Assembly (NCBI RefSeq): GCF_000149955.1
Contig: NC_031000.1
Span: forward strand, 795,813-859,812
Reading direction: 5' to 3'
DNA: 64,000 nucleotides
Source of the DNA: Fusarium oxysporum f. sp. lycopersici 4287
Lineage: Eukaryota; Ascomycota; Sordariomycetes; Hypocreales; Nectriaceae
The notes beneath the pieces are model-generated. The model was not told the DNA's origin. It did not search any database and saw only the letters and a list, made by a program, of their open reading frames with translations. The position numbers and the translations under genes are program-made. Within the stretch, counting starts at the first letter, position 1. Each line of letters opens with the position of its first letter. Below, one piece after another: positions 1 to 9,023 of this stretch.

Positions 1-716
1 GTCTCTCCGGCGGCGTTACCTGTACCGATCACGGTACAAGTCTCTCGATCATTAGGGGAATATACCTCTGTTGCCGCCTTCTTATTAGTACGTACAACGA
101 GGCATTGTACTCGCTCTCGCAGTATTCCGACTCTAATACCTGCTTGATCAGCATTCCAGATTTCCGAGGCGCCGATTCCGTATCTCGTGATAACCTCATC
201 GAGCCGCTTGAACCACTGCTTCGTCTCCTCCACGCCGGCTTCCTCATACTCATAGCGCGCCGCTTCCTTCGCCTTCAATATCGAGGTATCAAGCTCAGGA
301 TGATCGTCACGGAAGCGCCTGTACCACATCTTCCCAACCGGCTTGGCATCAGCATCACGGCGGCTTCTTATAGTGTTGACTGCATCCACAATCTCGCTTT
401 TAGAAGCTGGAAGACCGGACTTCTGCATCCACATAACGAAGCTCACGATAGCCTCATCTTCATCATCCGAAAGAAGTCGCGGCCGGCCCATATTTGGCTG
501 AATAACTAGTTCATAATCAAGGGTATTAGCAGCTTCAAGCTGCTTGATAATCCGAGCAATAGACGGCCTCTTAGAGCCGGGATATCGTCGTTCAGCATCG
601 CGGAGAGAGAGAGCCTTCTTTGGCCCGTTGGAAGCATCACGAGATAAGCCCTTTTGGAGTCGTTGGCGTGAAATAACCACTGCCTGAGCAGCTTTAATGT
701 TAGGTATTGACGGCAT
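1..716 (-). CDS. pogo transposase, family H, N-terminal 238 codons (partial)
   Basis: This is the open start of a DDE_1 (pogo/Fot1) transposase, with ATG at 714-716. It continues off the left edge of the window. It carries the N-terminal psq-type helix-turn-helix, the CENP-B-like second HTH (around residues 75-150) and the first catalytic Asp in the motif IWNADQAG (residue 190). The visible part is the same protein as the copy starting at 12221. No stop or frameshift is visible, so this copy may be intact beyond the window. Confidence 0.85.
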   Translation of the reverse strand, partial: MPSIPNIKAAQAVVISRQRLQKGLSRDASNGPKKALSLRDAERRYPGSKRPSIARIIKQLEAANTLDYELVIQPNMGRPRLLSDDEDEAIVSFVMWMQKSGLPASKSEIVDAVNTIRSRRDADAKPVGKMWYRRFRDDHPELDTSILKAKEAARYEYEEAGVEETKQWFKRLDEVITRYGIGASEIWNADQAGIRVGILRERVQCLVVRTNKKAATEVYSPNDRETCTVIGTGNAAGE

Positions 717-911
717 AATGCAAGTGGACAGAAATGGTACTTTTTTTACTAATTGGCGTCTAGATTTGCATGAAAATCACATAGAAAATCAATGAAATTC
801 GAGACAGCCGGCGGTGAGGGGTTGTCTCACACTTTTGTGCCGTCTCACACTTTTGGGCCCAACTAAGCTTGCTTAGTTGGCTCGCCCTGCCTCGCGGCAT
901 GAGCCAACGGG
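1..911 (-). mobile_element. Fot/pogo element, family H, copy 1 (truncated by window edge)
   Basis: This is the 5' part of a pogo-type DNA transposon, read on the minus strand. It is the near-perfect reverse complement of 12026-12936 (one mismatch noticed, in the terminal repeat). The end sits at a TA (912-913), as expected for this superfamily. Next to the end lie a 22-bp near-palindrome (two 10-bp arms around AA) and two tandem copies of AAAAGTGTGAGAC with an 18-bp period, probably transposase sites. The near identity of the two copies implies recent movement or gene conversion. Confidence 0.9.
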
Positions 912-1733
912 TAATAGGCTTTTCTTAATTATTATAAAATAGACTTGATTTTTATATTATTTTAATTAACTTATTTAGGCTTTATATATTATAAGGAATA
1001 TTAAAATACTTTAATAATTATTTTATTTTAATTTAATATTTAATGTTACGACCCCAACAGTCTCGTCACGTGTACCCCACATTTTCCACCAATCACTACA
1101 TCTCCCGCTGAAGACGATCAGCGCCAAGACTCTACGATCAGAGCTGATCCACCGCGATCAGTACTGATCCACTTGGATCATCACTGATCCCGCGACAACC
1201 TCACAGATCAACCACGACCACTCTAGTATATATAGAACACATTCATTTGCACTTTCATAGATTCTAGCTCACCAGCTATCAATAAAACTTCTTTACATTG
1301 ATCAAGCCTAACACGCATTGAATCTACCATTAAGAGACGTGACATTTCGACAAGCTCAGCATCACGCCCTACGCAATCTGCCAACAATAAACCTAGCACG
1401 GCTTAGTTTATCCACAGTTGGGAACCAACCGTCACATTTAATTCTTAGATTATATATAAATTTTAAAATTTTAAAATAAAAATAAAAATATTTATAAAAA
1501 TACTTATAACTTTAAGTTTATATATAATTTAATTTTAATAAATAATAATACTTATATATGTTAAAAAGTATTTTAAAAGCCTTATTTACTTTAATATAAG
1601 GCTTTAAGCTTATAAGCTTAAATATTTTCTTAAGAAAATCTTAATTTTAAAATTATATATTATTTTAAGCTTATTTTATATAACTTTTGTTTTATATAAA
1701 TTATATAATTTTAAAGCTACTCCTATATATATA
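912..1733. other. AT-rich, gene-free DNA around the solo LTR
   Basis: Outside the LTR, 914-1038 and 1442-1733 are very AT-rich with many TA steps and no open frame. This fits RIP-decayed repeat DNA. No homology can be read from it. Confidence 0.6.
1044..1436 (+). mobile_element. solo LTR (393 bp) with 5-bp target duplication
   Basis: The sequence begins TGTTACG and ends GTCACA, and is flanked on both sides by TTTAA (1039-1043 and 1437-1441), a 5-bp target site duplication. No internal retrotransposon sequence is attached, so this is a solo LTR left by LTR-LTR recombination. A related LTR lies inverted at 51427-51817. The interior holds several GATCA...TGATCC half-palindromes (about 1118-1215), perhaps promoter-proximal sites. 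The parent family cannot be named from the LTR alone; Copia is possible because the related LTR lies upstream of a Copia pol remnant. Confidence 0.85.
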
Positions 1734-3590
1734 ACGTGTATGATAAGCGAGTGAGCCAGACAAGCGAGTGAGCCACATATCTTAACTTTCCAAATGAAAT
1801 TCGCAATAAAAACACCACAACCTATCTGATCAATTAAAATTAATCGCTATACTATTCCCTATTGACTTCAATTGCCTCCTGACAGGTCCTTGCATTATGC
1901 CCGGTCTTTCCGCAAATACTACACTGCCGGACCTTTGCTCCTTGTGACCTTCCGCGACCACCTCTCGAGGCTTCAGCTGTTACCTGCGCATCAATATCTA
2001 TCTGATCAATTGCTTGTGATGCTTCCCCTATAGTTAAAGGCCCTTCTTTTTGTACCCTAGTCCTTTTTCCCCTCCGGCGTCGCCCTACTATCTTATTTTG
2101 TTGTTCAAGTTGTTGATTCCTATTATGTAGTAAGACCATCTTATCCATAAGAACAGTTGTTGCCTTCTCAAAATGCTTTACGGCTTTAATTATTGACTCA
2201 GGGGAGCTGCTCTTATGATTTCTGATCCTTCCTTGCAGATACTTGGAGTGCGATTGGGCCTCTAGTACTGTCTTTGGGGTCCTTGCAGTCCAAGGGGTCG
2301 ATGGTATTGTGACCTCTACGGGAGGCGTTGGAGTCCGTAGCTGCACATCAAGCTTCGAGATGACATTTTCTGGGTCAAAGGGAGCAAGTCCAGCTCCTCT
2401 AAAACCTCCCTTAATATTGCTTTCTGTAATAGCAGCTTGGTGGGCGACATGAAAGGCAGGAAAGAACTCGGTCTTGGTAATATGGGTTATAAAGCATCTG
2501 ATCAGATGCTCTATTTCTCGACCGTATGCCTTTTTCAGCGGCCCAAAGCACCCTACGTCAAGAGGCTGAAGTAGATGAGAGGCATGAGCAGGCATACAGA
2601 GTGTGATAATCTTGTTCTCCTTGCAATATTCCTCGAATTCGACGGAGTGGTGACTTTCATGACCATCAAGGATCAAGAGGCGATAGCGACTGTTCGTTCG
2701 CTTAGCTGTAGCCTGATCAAAATGCTTTAGCCACTCAAGGCCCAGCTTATTATCAGTCCATCCTTTCTCACTCAATGCAATAACCCAATCGCCGGGAAGG
2801 TCGCATTCTTGGTACCAATTGGCGAGGTGATCCTTACCTGCACCAATGATAAACGGCGGGATCGATTGGCCTTCCGCATTAATCCCCTCGATCACAGTAA
2901 TCCATTCGCGGTTTCCAGGCTGTATCTTCTTTGGTATCCCTCGCCTTTCTGAGCTTGTAACGACTGTTCCGGGCTCAATTACGCCCATCATAAAGCCGGT
3001 CTCATCAAAGTTCCAGATATCATCTGATCGGATACCATATTTTGCGATTGTATTCTCTACGAGCCGAAACCAGCCACGAATAATAGTCGGATCTTCGCAT
3101 TTAGCTCTCTGATAGTTATATCTCCGAAATTGACGTGTCTTTAGCTCTGGTTGTCGCTTAATGAAGTTATAAGCCCAGCGCTTGCCAACAGGTGGTATAT
3201 CGCGGTTAGCACATAGAGAATTCGCGATATCTTCTATATATGATAGTTGCAAGGGAAATCCTCGCGAATCTAGGTCTAAAATGAATTGGACTATTATCTG
3301 CTCTTCCTGATCAGATAGTTTCCGTGACTTTGTGGGAGTATCACGCTTTGAAAGAATGCCATGCTGGCGGCGACCTAAGGTACTACGGTTGACATCGTAG
3401 ATATTTGCCGCCCGTCGGACTGTAAGTTTAGGGTTATCTTGAAGGGCCTGAAGGGCAAGAAGGATTCTAGCTTCATTTGAGGACTGTGGCATATTTGTTG
3501 GTTGAGATATAGCTGATTGAATTATAATGTTGTAAGGTGAGGGATTTTTGGCTCACTTGCTTGTCTGGCTCACTCGCTTATCATACACGT
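1734..3590 (-). mobile_element. Fot/pogo element A (1,857 bp) with modular 42-bp TIRs
   Basis: A complete element flanked by TA (1732-1733 and 3591-3592). Each 42-bp terminal inverted repeat (1734-1775 and 3549-3590) is a cap ACGTGTAT followed by two tandem 17-bp units, GATAAGCGAGTGAGCCA and GACAAGCGAGTGAGCCA. The right end differs at one base (GAG to AAG in the inner unit). The element-specific box is GAGTGAGCC, shared only with element C. One transposase gene fills the interior. Confidence 0.95.
1852..3492 (-). CDS. Fot/pogo transposase of element A (546 aa)
   Basis: A single-exon DDE_1 transposase with ATG at 3490-3492 and no internal stop. From the N-terminus: psq-type HTH (about residues 8-50, predicted recognition helix VNRSTLGRRQHG at 34-45), CENP-B/Tc5-type HTH (about 60-130), DDE_1 catalytic domain, coiled Gln/Leu-rich stretch (about 440-465) and a C-terminal CCHC zinc knuckle of pattern Cx2Cx4Hx4C. 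The catalytic residues are D163 (IWNFDETG), D276 (LILDGHES) and D312 (LQPLDVG), a DD35D spacing. It should bind the 17-bp units in the TIRs and cut and paste the element into TA sites. The frame is intact, so the gene may be functional. Confidence 0.93.
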   Translation of the reverse strand: MPQSSNEARILLALQALQDNPKLTVRRAANIYDVNRSTLGRRQHGILSKRDTPTKSRKLSDQEEQIIVQFILDLDSRGFPLQLSYIEDIANSLCANRDIPPVGKRWAYNFIKRQPELKTRQFRRYNYQRAKCEDPTIIRGWFRLVENTIAKYGIRSDDIWNFDETGFMMGVIEPGTVVTSSERRGIPKKIQPGNREWITVIEGINAEGQSIPPFIIGAGKDHLANWYQECDLPGDWVIALSEKGWTDNKLGLEWLKHFDQATAKRTNSRYRLLILDGHESHHSVEFEEYCKENKIITLCMPAHASHLLQPLDVGCFGPLKKAYGREIEHLIRCFITHITKTEFFPAFHVAHQAAITESNIKGGFRGAGLAPFDPENVISKLDVQLRTPTPPVEVTIPSTPWTARTPKTVLEAQSHSKYLQGRIRNHKSSSPESIIKAVKHFEKATTVLMDKMVLLHNRNQQLEQQNKIVGRRRRGKRTRVQKEGPLTIGEASQAIDQIDIDAQVTAEASRGGRGRSQGAKVRQCSICGKTGHNARTCQEAIEVNRE

Positions 3591-3604
3591 TAATATTTAA
3601 TATA

Positions 3605-5464
3605 ACGTGTTTGATAAGCATGCGTCGCAGACAAGCATGCGTCGCACTTTTCCTAGCCTCTTAACTTCAAATAACTCTAAAACCTCAACAAACCATCTGA
3701 TCAATTAAAACTACTCACTATACTCTTCCCCAGATATCTCAATTACTACCTGACAGGTCCTTGCATTATGCCCGGCCTTGCCGCATATACCACAGCGTCG
3801 ACTACCTGGTCGCTCCGACCTTGCTTGACCACCACTTCTTGATGATTCGGCTACTACCTGCGCATTAACATCCATCTGATCAATTACTTGTGATGCTTCC
3901 TGTACAGTCATAGTCCCTCCTTTCTGTAGTCTAGTCCTTTTTGCCCTCCGGCGCCGGCTTAGTATCTCATTTGCATCTCGAAGATTCCGGAGCTCAGCCC
4001 TCAATAAGGTAACTTCATGCATGACTGCCTTTGTTGCCTTAGTAGCTGACTTTAAAGCTTTAATAATAGACCCTGGGGAGCTACTATGATGCCTTCTGAT
4101 TCGCTTTTCGAGGTATTCAGACTGAGATTGGGCCTCAATTACTGTCTTTGGGGTCTTTGAAGCCCATGGTGTTGATGGTTGAGTGGCCTCCCCAGGAGGC
4201 GTTGGGGTCCGTAGCTGCACATCAAGCTTTGAGATTACAGTTTCCGGGTTAAGAGGAGCAAGCCCAGCTCCTCTAAAGCCCCCCCGTATATTACTCTCTG
4301 TAAAAGTAGCTTTAAATGCAGCATAAAAGGCAGAAAAGAACTCAGTCTTGGAAATGTGAGTTATAGAGCATCTGATCAGATGCTCTATTTCTCGACCATA
4401 AGCCTGTTTCAACGGCCCAAAGCACCCAATATCAAGAGGCTGGAGTAGATGAGATGCATGAGCAGGCATACAGAGCGTGATGATCTTGTTCTCCTTGCAA
4501 TATTTCTCAAAGTCGGTAGAGTGGTGGCTTTCGTGACCATCAAGGATTAAAAGACGATACCGAGCATTTGATCGTTTAGTTGTAGACCGATCAAAGTGCT
4601 TTAGCCACTCAAGACCTAGCTCGTTATTTGTCCAACCATTTTGGCTCGTTGCAATAACCCAATCGCCTGGGAGGTTGCATTCTCGGTACCAATTGGCAAG
4701 GTGATATTGGCCTGCACCAACGATGAACGGCGCGATCGATTGACCTTCCGCATTAATCGCCTGGATCAAAGTAATTCATTCCCTGTTTCCAGGCTGCACT
4801 GATTTTGGCCTTCCTTGCCTTTCCGAGCCTGTAACTGCCATTCCGGCCATTATAAGGCCCATCATAAAGCCAGTCTCATCAAAGTTCCAGATATCATCTG
4901 ATCGGATACCGTACTTTGCAATTGTATTCTGTACAAGCCTAAACCAGCCACGAATAATAGTCGGATCTTCGCATTTGGCTCTCTGGTAGTCATATCTCCG
5001 AAATAAACGCGTCTTTAGCTCTGGTTGCCGCTTGACGAAGTTATGAGCCCAGCGCTTGCCAACAGGTGATGCGTCGCGGTCGGCAAGAAGAGAATTAGCC
5101 ATTTCTTCTACAAAACGCAGTCGCGCAGGAAATCCTCGCGAATCCAGATCAAGGAGGAATTGGACTATTATCTGTTCCTCTAGATCAGATAGTTTCCGCG
5201 ATTTCGGGATAAAATCGCTTCGCGATTGAATGCCTTGCTGACGCCGACGTAGGCGGTGCTCATTAATCTCATATATTGTTGCAGCGCGTCGGATACTTAA
5301 TTTTGGGTTATTCTGAAGCGCCTGAAGGGCAAGGAGGGTTCTAGCTTCATCTGAATGTTGTGACATGTTTGGTGGTTGAGAACTAATTGATCAGATAAAA
5401 AGTTAGATGTAAGAGGGAAAAGTGCGACGCATGCTTGTCTGCGACGCATGCTTATCAAACACGT
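3605..5464 (-). mobile_element. Fot/pogo element B (1,860 bp) with modular TIRs
   Basis: The element is flanked by TA (3603-3604 and 5465-5466). The 42-bp TIRs (3605-3646 and 5423-5464) match perfectly: cap ACGTGTTT, then GATAAGCATGCGTCGCA and GACAAGCATGCGTCGCA. The element-specific box is ATGCGTCGC, different from neighbours A and C although the framework is the same. Only 14 bp separate it from element A. Confidence 0.95.
3711..5366 (-). pseudogene. Fot/pogo transposase of element B, one nonsense codon
   Basis: The frame runs from ATG (5364-5366) for 551 codons with one TGA at 4776-4778, where elements A, C and D have Trp in the motif REW. All else is in frame, so a single base change separates it from an open gene. 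Predicted recognition helix: INEHRLRRRQQG. The two HTHs, the DDD motifs (IWNFDETG, LILDGHES, LQPLDIG) and the terminal CCHC knuckle are all present. Perfect TIRs and a single lesion suggest recent inactivation, possibly by RIP. The element could still be mobilised in trans by a B-type transposase. Confidence 0.9.
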
Positions 5465-5533
5465 TATATAATTTTTTAAATATTTATAAAATAGGTTTTA
5501 ATAGATTTTAAATACTTAACTTTATTTTATTTA

Positions 5534-7393
5534 ACGTATTTTATAAGCGAGTGAGCCATATAAGCGAATGAGCCACCTTTCATCACCTACATAATAAGAT
5601 TACTCTTAAAAACATCACAATCTATCAGATTAATTAAAACTAATCGCTATATTCTTCCATATTGACCTCGATTTCCTCCTGACAGGTCCTTGCATTATGC
5701 CCGGCCTTGCCGCATTTGCCACAATGCATAACCCTCGGTCCTTTTGACCCTCTGCAACCACCACTTCTTGACGACTCGGCCGCTACCTGCATATGAACAT
5801 CCATCTGATCAATTGCTTGTGATGCCTCTTCTACAGTCAAAGGCCCTCCTTTCTGTAGTCTAGTTCTTTTTACCCTCTGGCGCCGCCCTAGTGTCTGATT
5901 CTCTTGTTCAAGTTGTCGAACCCTATCCTTCAGCAAGGCCACCTCATGGATAACGATGCTATTTCCCTTCTCAAAATACCTAATAGCTTGGATAATTGAC
6001 TCTGGGGAGCTGCTCTTGTGATTAACAATCCGTGCCTGTAGATATTTAGAATGCGATTGGGCCTCTAATACTGTCTTAGGGGTCCTTGAAGCCCAGGGGG
6101 TCGAAGGTGCCGAGACCTCTACAGGAGGCGTCGGGGTCTGTAACTGTATATCAAGCTTTGAGATGACATTTTCTGGGTCAAGGGGAGCAAGCCCAGCTCC
6201 TCTAAAACCTCCCCGGATATTACTTTCTGTAATAGTAGCTTGGTGGGCGGCATAGAAGGCAGGAAAGAACTCGGTCTTAGAGATATGGTTTATAGAGCAT
6301 CTCATTAGACGCTCTATTTCTCGCCCATAAGCCTTTTTCAGCGGTCCAAAGCAGCCGACATCAAGAGGCTGGAGTAGATGAGAGGCATGAGCAGGCATGC
6401 ATAATGTAATAATCTTATTCTCCTCACAATATCTCATGAATTCGGCCGAGTGATGGCTTTCATGACCATCAAGGATCAAAAGACGATAAGAACCAACTGA
6501 TCGGTCCTTTGTTGACCGATTAAAGTGCCTGAGCCAGTCAAGACCTAGCTGGTTATTAGTCCATCCATTTTCGCTCAATGCAATGACCCAATCGCCTGGT
6601 AGGTCGCATTCTCGATACCAATTGGCAAGATGATATTGGCCTGAACCAATGATAAACGGCGGGATCGATTGACCTTCTGCATTGATCGCCTGAATCACAG
6701 TAATCCATTCACGATTTCCAGGCTGGACTTTTTTCGGCATCCCTTGCCTTTCTGAGCTTGTGACGACCATCCCGGGCTCAATCATGCCCATCATAAAGCC
6801 GGTCTCATCAAAATTCCACATATCATCCAATTGGATACCGTATTTCGCGATCGTATTCTCTACGAGGCGAAACCAGTCACGAATAATAGTCGGATCTTCA
6901 CATTTGGCTCTCTGATAGTCATATCTCCGAAATCGACGCGTTATAAGCTGTGGTTGTCGCTGGATAAAGTTATGAACCCAGAGCTTGCCAACTGGTGATG
7001 CATCGCGATCGGCAAGTAGAGAATTAGCCATTTTTTCTACAAAATCGCGCCGTGGGGGAAATACTCGCGAATCTAGGTCAAGAATGAATTGAACTATTAT
7101 CTGCTCCTCTAGATCAGATAGATTCCGTGACTTTGTAGTGGTATTGCGTGTTGATTGAATTCCCTTCTGGCGGCGACCTAAGGTGCAGCGATTGATTTGA
7201 TATATGGTTGCTGCCTTTCGGACACTTAATTTCGGGTTATTTTGAAGGGCCTGAAGGGCAAGAAGGACCCTAGCCTCATATAAGGACTGTGACATATTGG
7301 GTTGTTGATAAATATTGAATTGAATAGTGATACTGTAAGGTGAGGGATTTTTGGCTCACTCGCTTATATGGCTCACTCGCTTATAAAATACGT
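5534..7393 (-). mobile_element. Fot/pogo element C (1,860 bp) with modular TIRs
   Basis: Flanked by TA (5532-5533 and 7394-7395). TIRs lie at 5534-5575 and 7352-7393: cap ACGTATTT, then two units TATAAGCGAGTGAGCCA; the inner left unit has GAATGAGCC. The box GAGTGAGCC is that of element A, while the constant half reads TATAAGC rather than GAYAAGC. This is the third element in a row in the same orientation. Confidence 0.94.
5640..7295 (-). CDS. Fot/pogo transposase of element C (551 aa)
   Basis: An uninterrupted transposase with ATG at 7293-7295. Domain order is as in element A: psq HTH (recognition helix INRCTLGRRQKG), second HTH, DDE_1 domain with motifs MWNFDETG, LILDGHES and LQPLDVG, Gln/Leu-rich coil, and CCHC knuckle near the C-terminus. 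The recognition-helix core NR-TLGRRQ-G is the same as in element A, whose TIR box is also the same. The gene looks intact. Confidence 0.93.
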   Translation of the reverse strand: MSQSLYEARVLLALQALQNNPKLSVRKAATIYQINRCTLGRRQKGIQSTRNTTTKSRNLSDLEEQIIVQFILDLDSRVFPPRRDFVEKMANSLLADRDASPVGKLWVHNFIQRQPQLITRRFRRYDYQRAKCEDPTIIRDWFRLVENTIAKYGIQLDDMWNFDETGFMMGMIEPGMVVTSSERQGMPKKVQPGNREWITVIQAINAEGQSIPPFIIGSGQYHLANWYRECDLPGDWVIALSENGWTNNQLGLDWLRHFNRSTKDRSVGSYRLLILDGHESHHSAEFMRYCEENKIITLCMPAHASHLLQPLDVGCFGPLKKAYGREIERLMRCSINHISKTEFFPAFYAAHQATITESNIRGGFRGAGLAPLDPENVISKLDIQLQTPTPPVEVSAPSTPWASRTPKTVLEAQSHSKYLQARIVNHKSSSPESIIQAIRYFEKGNSIVIHEVALLKDRVRQLEQENQTLGRRQRVKRTRLQKGGPLTVEEASQAIDQMDVHMQVAAESSRSGGCRGSKGPRVMHCGKCGKAGHNARTCQEEIEVNMEEYSD

Positions 7394-7529
7394 TATAGTA
7401 TTTTTATTACTTACTTATTTTAAATAAATTTCTATGTATAACTTATAGTATAAACAAACTTGCATCTTTCATCAATGCAACAGCTTATTAATATCCCTCT
7501 GATCTTAATCATCTACAAGAAAGTCACTA

Positions 7530-7745
7530 ATGCCGTCATATCCACTGTTTCAACAGGCTCAGGGGGCATCTTCTCCACTAGCCACCATGTTTCGCAACTT
7601 CATGTCTTCAAAGGTGCGTTCCAACGCGGGCTGTTAGACTTGTCGCCTCCGTCGCAAGAAATGCGACGAAAGGCGTCCTGTCTGCGATGCCTGCGGTGCT
7701 CTTGAGCCCTTTAAGGGGCTTCTGAACTACAGTGTGGTATCTTAG
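7530..7745 (+). pseudogene. Zn(II)2Cys6 transcription factor N-terminus, broken
   Basis: A frame from ATG (7530-7532) gives a short N-terminal leader, then RSNAGC, a TAG stop at 7635-7637, then TCRLRRKKCDERRPVCDAC. This is the start of a fungal binuclear zinc cluster; the stop replaces the Trp normally found in the GCWTCR motif. The sixth Cys is absent, because the frame drifts into unrelated sequence and stops at 7743-7745. So this is a relic with a nonsense mutation and a lost 3' part, lying just beside the LINE insertion. The family assignment is firm; the original function is unknown. Confidence 0.75.
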
Positions 7746-7911
7746 TATAGCTAGTTGTGAGCATTTCATAGTGGTACTAATACGAATGTGGCCAGAGAAG
7801 AGAATTTACATGTATGCTCCTAACAAACATCAAACTAAGAATACATTATGCGCTTGGAACACTGGATTCTTATCGTTCTTAATACACACACATACACACA
7901 CGCACGCACAC

Positions 7912-8820
7912 AAGTCTATTACGCCCGGTAGGCCAACGCCCAGAGGGCTCTGAAGCTAAGATAACATACATCTCTCTAGTTTTTGCTTTGCTCTCGTTAA
8001 ACCCCTGAGAATCTCACCTTGTTCTTTCCAGTATAGTCATCACTCTTCTCCTTGGCCCTCCAGGGTGTCAGCAGCAAGTCAAGTTGAAGCCCATTTCCTC
8101 CAAGTGTTCAGTTTCCTGTCTTCTGCGGCTGAAGCAATGCTTGCTTTTGGTTGTTCGAAGGGTAGCTGTTATTAGATGGGTTTAGAATCGATTGATTAGC
8201 GGTGTTCACGTCATCTTTGTTCCAGGCGATCTGTAGCGATCGCGAACCTGATTGTGGCCTGCACCGCGTCCATGTCTGGTGTCTATTCCTGTCTATCTGA
8301 TACTGCCTTACCTCCTAGGTAAAATGAAAGATTGCAGCGTTTTTCCTCCCTATACTCAAGCTTCTCTTTGCGCTGTTCTGTCCATTTTATGCAACGGAAG
8401 AGGAAATGCTCTACCGTTTCCTTTGCCCGCCCGCATGGGCACTCATCTGTCGGTACTTCCCTAATCTGATATAGATAACCGTTCAGTCGCGCCATTCCGG
8501 TTCTGAGCTGCGCAAGCACGCTGGCTTCTTTCCATAATAGTTGATCGTACAGCAGGGGGGTATGTTTACCAGGCAGAGCTGAGTCGATCTTTCTAGAATG
8601 CCTGCCAACTCCATCTGGTAGCTTCCTATCCATTCGCAGATCTGCCCTCGTTCGATTGAGAATTGTGGTCTTCGCTTTGGCGAATCCTCTCTGTGGCGTC
8701 ATGTACGGCTCCATTGCGTAACGGGCTGACATCTTGGCTGTCTTCTGAATTTTGAGCTCGCTTTCGGGTGGTAGCCAAATGAGATTGACTCTGTTTCCGT
8801 CTCTTCTAAGCTTCTCTATG
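7912..8820 (-). mobile_element. Tad-type LINE, 5'-truncated 3' end
   Basis: On the minus strand this is the end of a non-LTR retrotransposon ORF2 plus 3' UTR. The coding part (8820 down to 8283) shows the RNase H tail motif NLIWLPPESELKIQKTAK followed by the C-terminal zinc-knuckle motif CPCGRAKETVEHFLFRC typical of fungal Tad elements. The 3' end (about 7912-7925) reads GGGCGTAATAG and is followed by a TG-rich simple repeat (7884-7911). A RIP-mutated copy of the same 3' UTR lies at 29097-29470. The 5' truncation is usual for LINE insertion. Confidence 0.8.
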
Positions 8821-9023
8821 GTGGCACGACCGGCAACAGCGCCAAACGGGGACGGCTAGATTTAAGCGGGCAGCTCAGTGCTCCCACAGGTATATACATT
8901 ACGATGGCTTGGTGGTTTGGCACTGGCACACCGGCAGCTACGCTCACAATAGAGATGGACTGGCAAGGAAGGAAAGAGAGTCGCCATTTCAAGAGGTAAA
9001 ACTGTCTCCATCGTTCCAAAGTT

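Noticed and set aside
105..509. 134-codon frame also present at 12428-12832
   Set aside because: Antisense shadow of the family H transposase; repeated only because the element is.
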